Source of the DNA: Microthrixaceae bacterium
GTDB lineage: Bacteria; Actinomycetota; Acidimicrobiia; Acidimicrobiales; Microtrichaceae
Direction: 5' to 3'
Assembly: GCA_027493675.1 (NCBI GenBank)
Contig: JAOSKI010000001.1
Location: 496,001-560,000, forward strand
DNA: 64,000 nucleotides
Numbering within the stretch: the first letter of the stretch is position 1; the number at the start of each line of letters is the position of its first letter. The notes under the pieces are model-generated. The model did no database searches. It saw only the letters and a list, made by a program, of their open reading frames with translations, and had not been told where the DNA came from. Of this stretch, positions 19,598 to 28,631 are shown piece after piece. The position numbers were made by a program, and so were the translations under genes.

Positions 19598-20085
19598 TCA
19601 ATCCCGGAAGTTGCCGAACTGCAACGGGATGCCGAAGTCGTGCTCCTTGCAGGCGGCGATCACGTCCTGGAGGGCGTCGCGCTTCTTGGCGGTCACCCGG
19701 ATCTGCTCGCCCTGGGTCTGCGACTGGGTGCCCTTGGGAGCCGTGGCCTTGATGAACTTGTTGATCTCCTTGGCCTTCTCCGAGCCGATGCCGGCGACCA
19801 GTGTGGCCACCTGGCGGGCGTGGCGCCCGATGCCTCCTCGATGTTGCCCCAGTCGAGTGCCTTCATGGACACACCCCGTTTCACCAGGCGTTCCTCCAGC
19901 ACCTGGCGCAGCGCGGCCAAGCGGTCCTCGGTGGAGGAACGCAGGGTGATGGTGCCGGTGCCGAGCTCGATGGTCGAGTCGGTGCCCTTGAAGTCGAAGC
20001 GGTTCGACACCTCGCGGCCGGCCTGGTCCACCGCGTTGCGGATCTCCTGTTCGTCTATCTCCGAGGTGATGTCGAAGCTGGGCAT
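19598..20085 (-). CDS. yajQ: YajQ-family nucleotide-binding protein
   Basis: About 163 residues, the family length. N-terminus MPSFDITSEIDEQEIRNAVD and the segments SNRFDFKGTDS and VTAKKRDALQDVIAACK are typical of YajQ (DUF520). Family members bind nucleic acid or nucleotides, and a Xanthomonas homologue binds cyclic di-GMP; which applies here is not visible. The ATG complement is at 20083-20085. One frame break near 19815-19830 falls between the two ferredoxin-fold halves. Confidence 0.92.
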
Positions 20086-20136
20086 GGCGGTCCTCCCACG
20101 GGTCGTCGGTTCGCTAGGGGCGTCGCCCGCATCTGA

Positions 20137-20167
20137 TTGCCGGACTGAGCAGACGAAACGCTATCGT
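20137..20167 (+). promoter_or_regulatory. Possible promoter for tRNA-Tyr
   Basis: TTGCCG (20137-20142) and TATCGT (20162-20167) are 19 bases apart, wider than ideal, in the gap between divergent yajQ and tRNA-Tyr. It is the best candidate seen, but weak. Confidence 0.3.
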
Positions 20168-20241
20168 GGCCGACTCGGAGGCTTCGCCACGGCCCGGTTG
20201 TGGAGTGGTCTTGCGTGGAACCCCGAAGCAGGGGTTCCGAT

Positions 20242-20324
20242 GGGTCGGTGCCCGAGCGGCCAAAGGGAGCAGACTGTAAATCTGCCGGCGTATGCCTTCG
20301 GAGGTTCAAATCCTCCCCGGCCCA
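20242..20324 (+). tRNA. tRNA-Tyr (anticodon GTA)
   Basis: The acceptor arms GGGTCGG and CCGGCCC pair fully with one G-U. The anticodon stem CAGA/TCTG encloses CTGTAAA with anticodon GTA. A long variable arm (class II) and the T arm GAGGTTCAAATCCTC are present. The discriminator is A and no CCA is encoded. It is followed by a long hairpin at 20333. Confidence 0.95.
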
Positions 20325-20332
20325 CTGCACAA

Positions 20333-20396
20333 CCCCAGCGAACTGAAGGCTCTCAGCCACCAATACGGTTGCCCACGCCCTTCAGTTCGCTTGGGG
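20333..20396. terminator. Long GCGAACTG-type hairpin between tRNA-Tyr and the acetyltransferase
   Basis: The left arm CCCCAGCGAACTGAAGG (20333-20349) pairs with CCTTCAGTTCGCTTGGGG (20379-20396) with a single bulged base. The loop is about 29 bases. It lies between two convergent transcription units, so a two-way terminator is plausible, but there is no T-run. It shares the AGCGAACTG core with the repeats at 19485 and 56986. Confidence 0.55.
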
Positions 20397-20437
20397 GAGG
20401 AAGAGAGACGCGACGGAGTCCTCGCGAGCGGATCGCT

Positions 20438-20926
20438 CTACAGCAGGAGCTCCATGAGCACCACGTCCATCCAGCGGCCGAACTTGCGGCCGACCTCGCG
20501 CTCGGTGCCAACAACCTCGAATCCGCAGGCACGGTGCAGTCCGATTGACTGCTCCTGGCCGCCCACGATCTTGGCCATCAGCGCGTGGAAGCCGTGCTTG
20601 CGGGCGACCTCGATCAGGTGCTCGAGCAGGTCGCGGCCGACACCCTGCCCCTGGTGGCCTTCGGCGACATAGACGCTGTCCTCGACGGTTGTGGCGTATC
20701 CGGCCCGCTCACGGTAGGGCGACAGCGCGCCGAAGCCGACCACAGCGCCGGTCTGGTCGAGCGCAACCAACACGGCGTGCACTCCGGTGCGGTCGGTCAA
20801 CCAGCGCCGATGTTCCTCCAGGGTTCGTGGAACCAGGTCGAATGTGGCGCTCGAGGTCAGGACCTGGTGGTTGTAGATCTCGAGGATCGCCTCGGCGTCT
20901 TCGATGGTGGCGGGGCGTATCTGCAC
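20438..20926 (-). CDS. GNAT acetyltransferase, phosphinothricin acetyltransferase-like
   Basis: 162 residues, uninterrupted. MQIRPATIEDAEAILEIYN at the N-terminus, the strand-pair SPYRERAGYATTVEDSVYV, and the acetyl-CoA loop EGHQGQGVGRDLLEHLI are typical of the PAT/MddA branch, which acetylates the amino group of methionine analogues. ALMAKIVGGQEQSIGLHRACGFE is also family-like, and the end FGRWMDVVLMELLL matches the usual tail. The exact substrate cannot be told. It is the last gene of the short minus-strand run. Confidence 0.87.
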   Translation of the reverse strand: MQIRPATIEDAEAILEIYNHQVLTSSATFDLVPRTLEEHRRWLTDRTGVHAVLVALDQTGAVVGFGALSPYRERAGYATTVEDSVYVAEGHQGQGVGRDLLEHLIEVARKHGFHALMAKIVGGQEQSIGLHRACGFEVVGTEREVGRKFGRWMDVVLMELLL

Positions 20927-21037
20927 CCCTCCACGCTAACGGGACCGAACTGCCCGGCTGTCAGGGATTGGCCGACGCGCTGTCGGGGCCGATCTCGAGC
21001 TGCCACCGGATCCGTCGCGCGGCGACCCCCGGCTCGC

Positions 21038-22311
21038 TCAGACGGCGGTGGCCGGAGCCGGTTCGACCACCTCCAGCGCTCCGGTCATTGCCTCGAGGCG
21101 TGCCCAGGCGCCGATCTCCTCGGACTCGGTCAGCAGCAGCACCTGCTGGAACGCGGACTGATCCAGGATCGTCTCGAGCAGTGGGGCGATGACCGTGGGG
21201 TCGAGGTTGGTGAAGGGCTCGTCGAGCAGCAGCGGGAACTTCTCCATTCCCGGACCCACGTTGCGCACTGCGGCGAACTGCTGTTGCAGGGCGTGGGTGG
21301 CAGCGGTGAGTGCCTCACCGGCCGCCTCGGCGTCCGCTGGTGAGAGATCCCTGCCCGTCGCAGAGGCGGCCACCACAGCACCGCGGTGCTCGAGGGCCCA
21401 CTCGACGCTCACATTGCCTGCGAGTGCTGTCCATCGGGCCTGGGCCTCCGCTGCGCCTCGGCCACCTGCAGCAGCCGTCTCCGGTGGGTGTCGGAGCCCA
21501 ACAGACCGTTGACGCGCTGCAGGTGGAAGCCGAGGTAGGAGTGCGCCGGCAGCCTCGAGTGCCTCCGACTCCGCCTTGCCCGCGGCCTCGGCGCGTCGCC
21601 AGTAGATCATCGACACCACGACTGCGGCCGCTGCGATTGCCGCCAGGACCAGGATGCCGGCCATCCCCAGGATCTGCGACGCGGGGATCGAGAACAACGC
21701 CGCGATGCCTGCCACCAGGAAGTTGATCTTCCGCACGCTCTCTGCCTGGGCGACCGCCTCTTCGAATCGCTGGTGGCTCTCCTCGATACGGGCGATCGCA
21801 TCGGCGTCCTCTGCGCTGGAACCCATCTCGTCGGCCTCGCGCTCGAGTTTGTTGCTCGGCGTTCTGCACTCGCTCCGCGGTCGACCACAGCTCCGCCTGG
21901 TCAACCGATGCAAGTTGGAGCACGAGCTGGTCACCTTCCACTGACTCGGTGAGGCGCTGTGAACCCACGTACATGAGGCGTCTTGCCTGGTGGGTGTCCA
22001 GTCCGGCCTTGGCCAGGAGATCGATTCGGCCGCTGTCGTCCGCGAAGCTGCTCGTCACGTCCAGGCGGTTGTCGATGTCGACCACTCGTGCCGCAGCCCC
22101 TTCGGGACGGAACACCGCGAACCGGGTGCCCGCGTCTGACTGCAACTCGAGGTGCACCCCGGGTCGGGGAACTCGACAACGCGCCGATCATCTCGGTGGC
22201 GAGAGCGTCACGTTCGAACTGGCCGAGTCCGGTCAGCACGGTGAGGCGGGGGTGGATGTCGACGGCCATTGTGTGGTCGCCGGAGTCGATGACCAGTCGT
22301 TCGAAGCGCAC
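21038..22311 (-). CDS. Membrane-anchored SMC/RecN-like ATPase, function unknown
   Basis: About 424 residues after joining pieces; I do not recognise a named family. Order: an N-terminal ATPase-like start (VRFERLVIDSGDHTMAVD, then IHPRLTVLTGLGQFERDALA where a Walker A would be expected but lacks GxxGxGKS); a helical Glu/Gln/Arg-rich stretch; two transmembrane helices (FLVAGIAALFSIPASQI and ILVLAAIAAAAVVVSMIYW); a second charged helix; and a C-terminal half with Walker B and D-loop, FPLLLDEPFTNLDPTVIAPL. The GTG at 22309-22311 is the likely start. The frame breaks near 22160, 21860, 21560 and 21450. Membrane helices in the middle of an SMC-like coiled coil are unusual. Confidence 0.6.
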
Positions 22312-22429
22312 GCCATCGCATCGGTAGGTTGGGCGTGCGGACTTGAGTACAACATGGGGATTCAACGACGGTGCACCGGCTCCGGAGTGCGACCTCGCCG
22401 ACCGGGCCCGGACGGCGACCGGAACACAC

Positions 22430-22458
22430 TTGGCCGAGTGGAGTTGAGTCGCTACTCT
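22430..22458 (+). promoter_or_regulatory. Promoter of the tRNA-Thr / tRNA-Met / tuf operon
   Basis: TTGGCC (22430-22435) and TACTCT (22453-22458) with exactly 17 bases between them, 29 bases before tRNA-Thr. This is the best promoter match in the region and no other site lies between it and the tuf gene. Confidence 0.6.
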
Positions 22459-22486
22459 GTCGGGTCGGTCCAACGCGAGTTGGTCT

Positions 22487-22562
22487 GCCTCCTTAGCTCA
22501 GTCGGCAGAGCGTTTCCATGGTAAGGAAAAGGTCGTCAGTTCGATTCTGACAGGGGGCTCCA
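22487..22562 (+). tRNA. tRNA-Thr (anticodon GGT), CCA encoded
   Basis: Acceptor GCCTCCT pairs with AGGGGGC (one T-G). The anticodon stem TTTCC/GGAAA encloses ATGGTAA, anticodon GGT. The T arm GTCAGTTCGATTCTGAC is complete. The discriminator is T and is followed by CCA in the genome. Confidence 0.95.
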
Positions 22563-22608
22563 CGGTGCAGCCGAGTGCTGTGCCGGCCGAGCCGGCCAAG
22601 CCGGTCGC

Positions 22609-22685
22609 GGCGGCGTAGCTCAGATGGTGAGAGCGCTCGGCTCATAATCGAGAGGTCGTCGGTTCGAGTCCGACCGCCGCTACCA
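22609..22685 (+). tRNA. tRNA-Met, elongator type (anticodon CAT), CCA encoded
   Basis: Acceptor GGCGGCG pairs with CGCCGCT, with a G-U at the first pair. The anticodon stem CTCGG/TCGAG holds CTCATAA, anticodon CAT. The first pair and the T-A-G-C-T-C-A D arm fit the elongator, as initiators have a mismatched first pair and three G-C pairs in the anticodon stem. A is the discriminator, followed by CCA. Confidence 0.92.
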
Positions 22686-22743
22686 ACCCGGGTCCACCGG
22701 TCCATCCAGTATCAATCAGATCCACACGAAAGGCTGTTATCCG

Positions 22744-23933
22744 ATGTCCAAGGAGAAGTTTGAGCGTACGAAGCCGCATGTGAATGTGGGGACGATGGGT
22801 CATATCGATCATGGGGAAGACGACGTTGACGGCTGCGATCTCCAAGACGTTGTCTGATCGTGTTGAGGGGAATGTCTTTACTGAGTTCGACAGTATCGAT
22901 AAGGCTCCTGAGGAGCGGGAGCGTGGGATCACGATCAATGTGTCTCATGTAGGAGTATGAGACTGAGGCTCGTCATTATGCCCATGTGGATATGCCGGGG
23001 CATGCGGATTACATCAAGAACATGATTACGGGTGCTGCTCAGGTTGATGGCGCGATTTTGGTGGTTGCGGCTACGGATGGGCCGATGCCTCAGACTCGTG
23101 AGCATGTGGTGTTGGCTCGTCAGGTGGGTGTGCCTGCGATTGTGGTGGCCTTGAACAAGGTTGACATGGTTGATGACGAGGAGTTGTTGGAGTTGGTGGA
23201 GATGGAGGTGCGGGAGCTTCTGTCTGAGTATGAGTTCCCTGGTGATGATGCGCCGGTGGTTGCGGTGTCTGCGTTGAAGGCGCTTGAGGGTGATGCGGCT
23301 GCTCAGGATCAGGTGATGGAGTTGATGGGGTATGTGGATTCGTATATTCCTGAGCCTGTTCGTGAGTTGGACAAGCCGTTCTTGATGCCGATCGAGGATG
23401 TGTTTTCGATCACGGGTCGTGGGACGGTTGTGACGGGCAAGGTTGAGCAGGGTGTGATCCATACTGGTGATGAGATCGAGATCGTGGGGTTGAGGGAGAC
23501 CGCGAAGACGACTTGCACTGGTGTGGAGATGTTCCGCAAGTTGTTGGATGAGGGTCAGGCTGGTGACAACATCGGGGCGTTGTTGCGGGGTGTTGACAAG
23601 GAGGATGTGCAGCGGGGTCAGGTGCTCGCGCAGCCTGGGTCGATTACGCCGCATACGCGCTTCGAAGCGAACGTGTATGTGTTGACCAAGGAGGAGGGTG
23701 GTCGTCACAAGCCGTTCTTCGCGAACTATCGTCCGCAGTTCTATTTCCGGACCACGGATGTGACTGGGACTGTGGAGTTGCCTGAGGGCACTGAGATGTG
23801 CATGCCTGGTGACAACACCGAGATGACTGTGGAGTTGATCGCTCCGATCGCGATGGATGAAGGCTTGCGGTTCGCGATCCGTGAGGGTGGTCGTACCGTC
23901 GGCGCCGGACGCGCCACCAAGATCCTCCAATAG
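22744..23933 (+). CDS. tuf: Elongation factor Tu (first copy)
   Basis: GTPase that delivers aminoacyl-tRNA to the ribosome, about 395 residues. N-terminus [21 protein letters not shown]-domain motifs [20 protein letters not shown] and NKVDMVDD, and the C-terminus ending ATKILQ. Compared with the copy at 39976 it has one extra G near 22815 and one extra A near 22952, breaking the frame in the G domain. Codons are rich in T and G at third positions (CGT, GTT, GGT, TTG, ACT), unlike the GC-ending codons of the neighbours. It stands behind two tRNAs and ahead of rpmG and secE, as does tufB in E. coli. Confidence 0.95.
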
Positions 23934-23976
23934 GGCATGATCCATCCCGATCGACTGAGTAGCAGGAGACAGCCAG

Positions 23977-24138
23977 ATGGCTTCCGACAAGCGGGTACAT
24001 GTGACCCTCGAGTGCACCGAGTGCAAGCGGCGCAACTACATCACCAACAAGTCCAAGGTGAACGACCGCGAGCGCATCGAGTTGAAGAAGTACTGCAAGT
24101 GGGACCGTCGCCACACGCTTCACAAGGAGACCCGCTGA
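23977..24138 (+). CDS. rpmG: Ribosomal protein L33, zinc-less form
   Basis: 53 residues, [20 protein letters not shown] at the start and HTLHKETR at the end. Only one CxxC (ECTEC) and a single later cysteine (YCKW) are seen rather than two CxxC pairs, so zinc binding is doubtful. The ATG at 23977 follows GCAGGAGACAG. It lies 43 bases after tuf and is likely co-transcribed. Confidence 0.92.
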   Translation: MASDKRVHVTLECTECKRRNYITNKSKVNDRERIELKKYCKWDRRHTLHKETR

Positions 24139-24311
24139 GGGCAGCGGGTGGCCGGGTCCCGCCGATGAGCCGGCCCGGACGCGCGCCGCAGTGGTCCGGG
24201 CGTTCGCGGCGGCGGTTCGAGTCCGGGGCCCGGGCGGTCTAACCTTGGCCTGGGCGTTTCGGCGCCCTGCCTTGCTGTGCTCGCGATCGTTCTCCAGGGC
24301 GTGCGCGACAT

Positions 24312-24337
24312 GGTGTGAAGTCAAGGTGTGAAGTCAA
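24312..24337. repeat. Perfect 13-base tandem repeat next to tRNA-Trp
   Basis: GGTGTGAAGTCAA occurs twice without a gap, ending exactly at the base before tRNA-Trp. The rest of 24139-24311 holds no recognisable gene. Confidence 0.7.
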
Positions 24338-24410
24338 AGGGCAGTGGCTCAATTGGTAGAGCACCGGTCTCCAAAACCGGCGGTTGGGGGTTCGAGTCCC
24401 TCCTGCCCTG
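24338..24410 (+). tRNA. tRNA-Trp (anticodon CCA)
   Basis: Acceptor AGGGCAG pairs fully with CTGCCCT. The anticodon stem CCGGT/ACCGG encloses CTCCAAA, anticodon CCA. The T arm is GGGGGTTCGAGTCCCTC, discriminator G, and no CCA is encoded. A tRNA-Trp directly before secE is common in actinobacteria. Confidence 0.96.
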
Positions 24411-24521
24411 CAGTTCCCGACCGGATCTCCGGTCCGGGCCGGACTCCCACGGTCGTTCCTCCGGGAACCTCCCGCCGGGGTATGTGAAGAACCGACATCC
24501 AGGGGTTTGATCTTCGTGGCA

Positions 24522-24835
24522 ATGAACCGAGAGCAGAAGCGGGCCATGCAAAGAGCAGGCCAGCTAAACCAGGACGGCTCCCAGGCCGCTCCGTCTAGGG
24601 AACGCAAGGCTGCCGCGGCCCAGGTGTGCGTTCCGAGCGCACGAAGCCGGCGCAGTTCGTTCGCGAGGTCCGCGCCGAGCTGCGCAAGGTGACCTGGCCC
24701 ACCCGCGACGAGGTCATCCGGCTCTCCATCGTGGTGCTGGTCACCCTCGTGGTGTTCACCGCCCTGGTGTTCGGCCTCGACACCCTGTTCGCGGAGTTCT
24801 TCCGATGGCTCCTGAGCACCGGACGTGAGTCATGA
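24522..24835 (+). CDS. secE: Preprotein translocase subunit SecE
   Basis: Single-helix subunit of the SecYEG channel, about 104 residues. A basic, Gln-rich N-terminal extension (MNREQKRAMQRAGQLNQDG) precedes the conserved FVREVRAELRKVTWPTRDEV and the membrane helix SIVVLVTLVVFTALVFGLD. ATG at 24522 or the in-frame GTG at 24516 could be the start. A frame break near 24622 separates the extension from the core. Confidence 0.92.
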
Positions 24836-24927
24836 GCCACCCACCAACTACCGCCATGTCGCTCCATGCGACTCCCCCACCGACCTGTCGCAACCATGCC
24901 TACGACGATCCCGGATCTGGACCCAAG

Positions 24928-25778
24928 ATGACTGAACAGGACACCTCCGAACTCAACGCCGCCAACGGGTTCGATGACCCGGGAGCCATGGCGGACGAGG
25001 AATCCGCGGCCGGTGCGCCCCTGCCCGATGACAGCGCCACAGATCTCACGGCTACCGGTGGGACTGTTGCCGACGAGCCTGTCACCGATGGTGGGACTGC
25101 CACCGACGACACGACGGCCGCAGACCCCGTCGCAGGAACCGCGAGCGCAGAGGACAGCGATGCCGATACCGATTCCTACGTCGGAGGCGACGAGGAGGAT
25201 TCCGCACCGGCGGCTCCGGTCGACTCCCCTGGACGCGTCCGGGCAAGTGGTACGTGCTTCACACCCAGTCCGGGTACGAGAACAAGGTGCGTCAGAACCT
25301 GGAGGCACGCACCAGCTCCATGAACATGGAGCACCGCATCTACGAGGTCGTCATCCCCATGGAGGACGTCGTGGAGTACAAGCAGGGCAAGAAGGTCGTC
25401 GTCCAGAAGAAGATGTTCCCGGGCTATCTGCTCGTGAGGTGCCGTCTCGACGACGACAGCTGGTACGTGATCCGCAACACCCCCGGTGTGACCGGTTTCG
25501 TCGGGGCGGGCAACAAGCCTTCGCCGTTGCCCCGTCGCGACGTGGAGACGTTCCTGGCGGTCAAGGCCGACGACGACGAGCAGGCCCCCAAGCGCCAGCG
25601 TCCGCGCCTCGCGTATGACCTCAACGAGACCGTCCGGGTCAAAGAAGGTCCCTTCGCCGACTTCTCGGTGAGATCGTGGAGATCAACGAGGACCAGTTGA
25701 AGCTCAAGGTTCTGGTCGACATCTTCGGCCGCGAGACGCCCGTGGAGCCTCGAGTTCTCCCAGGTCGCGAAGCTCTGA
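24928..25778 (+). CDS. nusG: Transcription antitermination factor NusG with a long acidic N-terminus
   Basis: Binds RNA polymerase and couples it to Rho and the ribosome. The core starts at GKWYVLHTQSGYENKVRQNL and includes KMFPGYLLVRC and NTPGVTGFVG; the KOW domain follows (VKEGPFADF, EINEDQLKLKVLVDIFGRETP) and ends EFSQVAKL. Ahead of the core is a region of about 105 residues rich in Asp, Ala, Thr and Glu. ATG at 24928 is preferred; an in-frame ATG at 24832 overlapping the secE stop would add 32 more residues. The frame breaks near 25240, 25670 and 25748. Confidence 0.92.
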
Positions 25779-25874
25779 GCAGTCCCTTCGGGCGCAAGCC
25801 GTGGTTTGCCCCCGGGGCCGACCGAGAGCAAGATTGCCCGTTGCCCATTCCGATACCCGAACCAGGAAGCCGAC

Positions 25875-26303
25875 ATGGCAAAGAAGAACGTCTCCGCATT
25901 GGTCAAGATCCAGATCCCTGCCGGCCAGGCCTCGCCCGCCCCTCCGGTGGGTACCGCACTGGGTCCCCACGGTGTGGCCATCATGGACTTCTGCAAGGCC
26001 TACAACGCCCAGACCGAATCACAGCGTGGCACCGTGGTTCCCGTCGAGATAACGATCTACGAGGACCGCACGTTCTCCTTCATCACCAAGACGCCTCCTG
26101 CGCCGGTGATGATCCGCGAGGCGGTGAAGGTCACCAAGGGATCCCAGAACCCGGGACGTGAGGAGGCCGGTCGCATAACCCAGGCACAACTCGCGGAGAT
26201 CGCCAAGGTGAAGATGCCCGACCTCAACACCGACGACCTGGAGGCCGCCAAGCTGCAGATCGCGGGCACCGCCCGCTCGATGGGCATCAAGGTCGTCGAC
26301 TAG
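25875..26303 (+). CDS. rplK: Ribosomal protein L11
   Basis: 142 residues, intact. N-terminus [20 protein letters not shown] with the conserved proline pair [14 protein letters not shown], and the C-terminal rRNA-binding domain ending [15 protein letters not shown]11 forms the GTPase-associated centre with L10 and L7/L12. ATG at 25875 follows CAGGAAG. Confidence 0.97.
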   Translation: MAKKNVSALVKIQIPAGQASPAPPVGTALGPHGVAIMDFCKAYNAQTESQRGTVVPVEITIYEDRTFSFITKTPPAPVMIREAVKVTKGSQNPGREEAGRITQAQLAEIAKVKMPDLNTDDLEAAKLQIAGTARSMGIKVVD

Positions 26304-26424
26304 GCGAGGGTGGCGCCGGCCCACATCCGTGGTCCACCGGCAGCGCCCAACCGTCCACGGGGAGCACCTCGCCCCGTGCGTTCGGTCAACACATGAGGGA
26401 GAAGACCCGGAAAGGGGTTTCGAC

Positions 26425-27120
26425 ATGCCACACGGCAAGAAGTACCGCGATGCGGCGAAGCGTTTCGACAGGGATCGTGAGCACACCTCGACGGAGGCCC
26501 TAGACCTGGTGAAGAGCCTGTCGTCGGCATCGTTCGACGAGACCGTCGAGCTGGTGGTGCGCCTCGGGGTGGATCCACGCAAGGCCGACCAGATGGTGCG
26601 TGGCACCGTGGCCCTTCCCGCAGGTACGGGCAAGGACGTACGTATTGCGGTGTTCGCCCAGGGTGGAGGCCGCCACGGCCGCGAAGGAGGCCGGTGCCGA
26701 CCTCGTGGGCGCCGAGGACCTCGCCGAGCAGGTCGAGGCCGGCAACATGGACTTCGACCTTGCGATCGCAACCCCGACATGATGCCGCTGGTGGGCAAGC
26801 TGGGCCGTGTGCTCGGGCCCCGTGGCCTCATGCCGAACCCCAAGACCGGTACCGTCACCCCGGATGCAGCGAAGGCGGTGGGTGAGTTCAAGGGTGGCAA
26901 AGTGGAGTATCGCACCGACCGCCACGCGAACGTCCACGTGCCGATCGGCAAGGTTAGCTTCGAGTCGTCCGCGCTGGCGGCCAACTACGACGCCGTGATC
27001 GATGAGCTCGTCCGGGTGAAGCCCTCCGGGGCGAAGGGTCGTTACATACGCAAGGTCACGTTGTCCTCGACGATGGGTCCGGGTGTGCGTGTGGACTCCT
27101 CCGCAGTCGGCACCGGGTGA
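26425..27120 (+). CDS. rplA: Ribosomal protein L1
   Basis: Binds 23S rRNA at the L1 stalk, about 231 residues. [20 protein letters not shown] at the start, then the conserved [19 protein letters not shown] and [11 protein letters not shown] at the end. The stretch 26665-26770 is read in another frame ([17 protein letters not shown]), so two compensating indels lie near 26664 and 26770. ATG at 26425 follows AAAGGGG. Confidence 0.95.
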   Translation: MPHGKKYRDAAKRFDRDREHTSTEALDLVKSLSSASFDETVELVVRLGVDPRKADQMVRGTVALPAGTGKDVRIAVFAQGGGRHGREGGRCRPRGRRGPRRAGRGRQHGLRPCDRNPDMMPLVGKLGRVLGPRGLMPNPKTGTVTPDAAKAVGEFKGGKVEYRTDRHANVHVPIGKVSFESSALAANYDAVIDELVRVKPSGAKGRYIRKVTLSSTMGPGVRVDSSAVGTG

Positions 27121-27174
27121 GCTGGAGGGTTCCGCCGCGTTTAGCCACGGTGGTTGCGGCCACCTACGATTGTC

Positions 27175-27360
27175 GTAGATACACAACCGAGGAACTTCGC
27201 TCGCCGAAGACCCCATGGTGCGTCCCTCGGGACCGTAATGGCGACCGGGCCGATGCCCGCAAGCCACCTGGGCAGGTGGACACGCTCTTTTCGACCGTTC
27301 GGTCGGGGAAGGACGTCCACGTCTGTGGGCGCCCGTTCCTCCCGAGCAGATGAAGGAGGT
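27175..27360 (+). promoter_or_regulatory. Leader of rplJL, probable L10 autoregulation site
   Basis: The 244-base gap before rplJ has no gene. Part of it, from CGCCGAAGACC to GGACCGTAATGGCGACCGGG and the following paired arms (GCCACCTGGGCAGGTGG), resembles the actinobacterial rplJ leader, where the L10(L12)4 complex binds its own mRNA. A strong ribosome site, AAGGAGG at 27353-27359, closes it. The assignment rests on position and general look; no covariance model was run. Confidence 0.5.
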
Positions 27361-27364
27361 GTCA

Positions 27365-28087
27365 ATGGAGAACCCGAGGCCCGAGAAGGTCGCCGTGGTC
27401 GAGGAGGTGCGAGAGAAGCTCTCGCAGACCGAGGCCGTGGTGTTCACCGAGTACCGGGGCCTGACCGTGCGTGATCTGCAGGATCTGCGTGGTGCCCTGG
27501 CAGCCGCCGGTGGTGAGTACAAGGTGTACAAGAACACCTTGGTCCGTCGTGCCACCGCCGAGTTGGATCTCGACCTGGGTGAGACCCTGACCGGTCCCAC
27601 GGCCCTGGCCCTCGTTGCCAACCGTCCCGACGGGACGCCCGGTGACGCGGTGTTGGTGGCCAAGGCGCTGAAGGCCTTCGCCAAGGGCAACCCCAACCTG
27701 GTCCTCAGGGTGGACGACTCGGTGAGCAGATGCTCGACGCCGAGGCGGTCCTCGCCCTGGCGGACGTGGCCCCCCGTGACGAGCCTCCTGGCTCGCCTTG
27801 CGGGTGGGATGGCCGCGCCCATGACCAACATGGCACGGCTTCTGCAGGCACTGCCCCAGAAGTTCGCCTATGCGCTTTCGGCGCTCATCGCCGACGGTGG
27901 TGGGGCGGCCGATGAGGTCGCCGAAGGTGGTGGGGCGGCAGGTTCCGCAGTCGCCGACGAAGTGACAGACCAGGTGGATCCCACCGACGAGACAGACCCG
28001 ACAGACAACGACGAGGCGACTGCGGATGCAGATGCCTCCACCGACGACGGCGCACAGGGCGCCGAGTCGGCAACCGAACAGGAGTGA
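27365..28087 (+). CDS. rplJ: Ribosomal protein L10 with an acidic tail
   Basis: Base of the L7/L12 stalk, about 240 residues against the usual 170-175. The core shows [32 protein letters not shown] and [13 protein letters not shown]. From about residue 178 on there is a tail of roughly 60 residues of Asp, Glu, Ala, Thr and Gly. Two compensating indels, near 27722 and 27780, disturb the part before LLARLAGG. Its TGA overlaps the rplL start. Confidence 0.94.
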   Translation: MENPRPEKVAVVEEVREKLSQTEAVVFTEYRGLTVRDLQDLRGALAAAGGEYKVYKNTLVRRATAELDLDLGETLTGPTALALVANRPDGTPGDAVLVAKALKAFAKGNPNLVLRVDDSVSRCSTPRRSSPWRTWPPVTSLLARLAGGMAAPMTNMARLLQALPQKFAYALSALIADGGGAADEVAEGGGAAGSAVADEVTDQVDPTDETDPTDNDEATADADASTDDGAQGAESATEQE

Positions 28088-28473
28088 TGATGACCAAGGA
28101 TGAGATTCTCGACGCGATCGCAGGCATGTCGGTTCTGGAGCTTTCCGAGCTACTGACCGATTTCGAGGAGCGGTTCGGCGTGACCGCCGCGGCTCCGGTG
28201 GCTGCAGTGGCGGCCGCCCCCGCCGCCGGTGGGGGCGATGGTGGAGGCGACGACGAGGAGAAGACCTCCTTCGACGTGGTGCTCACCGACGCCGGTGACA
28301 AGAAGATCGGTGTCATCAAGGAGGTGCGCGGTCTCACGAGTCTCGGCCTCAAGGAGGCCAAGGAACTCGTCGAGTCCGCCCCGAAGGCCGTGCTCGAAGG
28401 TGTCTCCAAGGAAGAGGCCGAGAAGGCCAAGGAGGCCATCGAGGGTGCCGGAGGTACCGTCGAGGTCAGGTGA
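28087..28473 (+). CDS. rplL: Ribosomal protein L7/L12
   Basis: Stalk protein that recruits translation factors. About 128 residues, intact. N-terminal dimer domain ([20 protein letters not shown]), Ala/Gly hinge with an acidic [11 protein letters not shown] stretch, and C-terminal domain with [20 protein letters not shown]. Three possible starts lie in a row (GTG 28084, ATG 28087, ATG 28090); those at 28087 or 28090 suit coupling to rplJ. Confidence 0.96.
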   Translation: MMTKDEILDAIAGMSVLELSELLTDFEERFGVTAAAPVAAVAAAPAAGGGDGGGDDEEKTSFDVVLTDAGDKKIGVIKEVRGLTSLGLKEAKELVESAPKAVLEGVSKEEAEKAKEAIEGAGGTVEVR

Positions 28474-28516
28474 CCTGGTCGGGTCGCGGTGGCCGTGATC
28501 CGTTCTTCGCAGTGGA

Positions 28517-28543
28517 CGGGGGTCGCTTCGGCGGCCCCCGTTT
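28517..28543 (+). terminator. Rho-independent terminator after rplL
   Basis: CGGGGGTCGC (28517-28526) pairs with GCGGCCCCCG (28531-28540) across a TTCG tetraloop, with one G-U, followed by TTT. It is the strongest terminator in the window and separates rplJL from rpoBC. Confidence 0.85.
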
Positions 28544-28602
28544 CGCGTGCCCATGCGCGTGGTGGGATCGTGCGGCGGTGCGTTGTGCGACACTCCAAAC
28601 CC

Positions 28603-28631
28603 TTGACCCGGCCGGCTCGTTTCTTTACGCT
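28603..28631 (+). promoter_or_regulatory. rpoBC promoter, distal
   Basis: TTGACC (28603-28608), 17-base spacer, TACGCT (28626-28631). It lies after the rplL terminator and 266 bases before rpoB, so the message would have a long leader. Confidence 0.65.

Noticed and set aside
14112..24337. A defence island, mobile element or biosynthetic cluster in the mixed-gene region
   Set aside because: All genes but one fall in common housekeeping families, and there are no transposases, integrases, toxin-antitoxin pairs or restriction genes.
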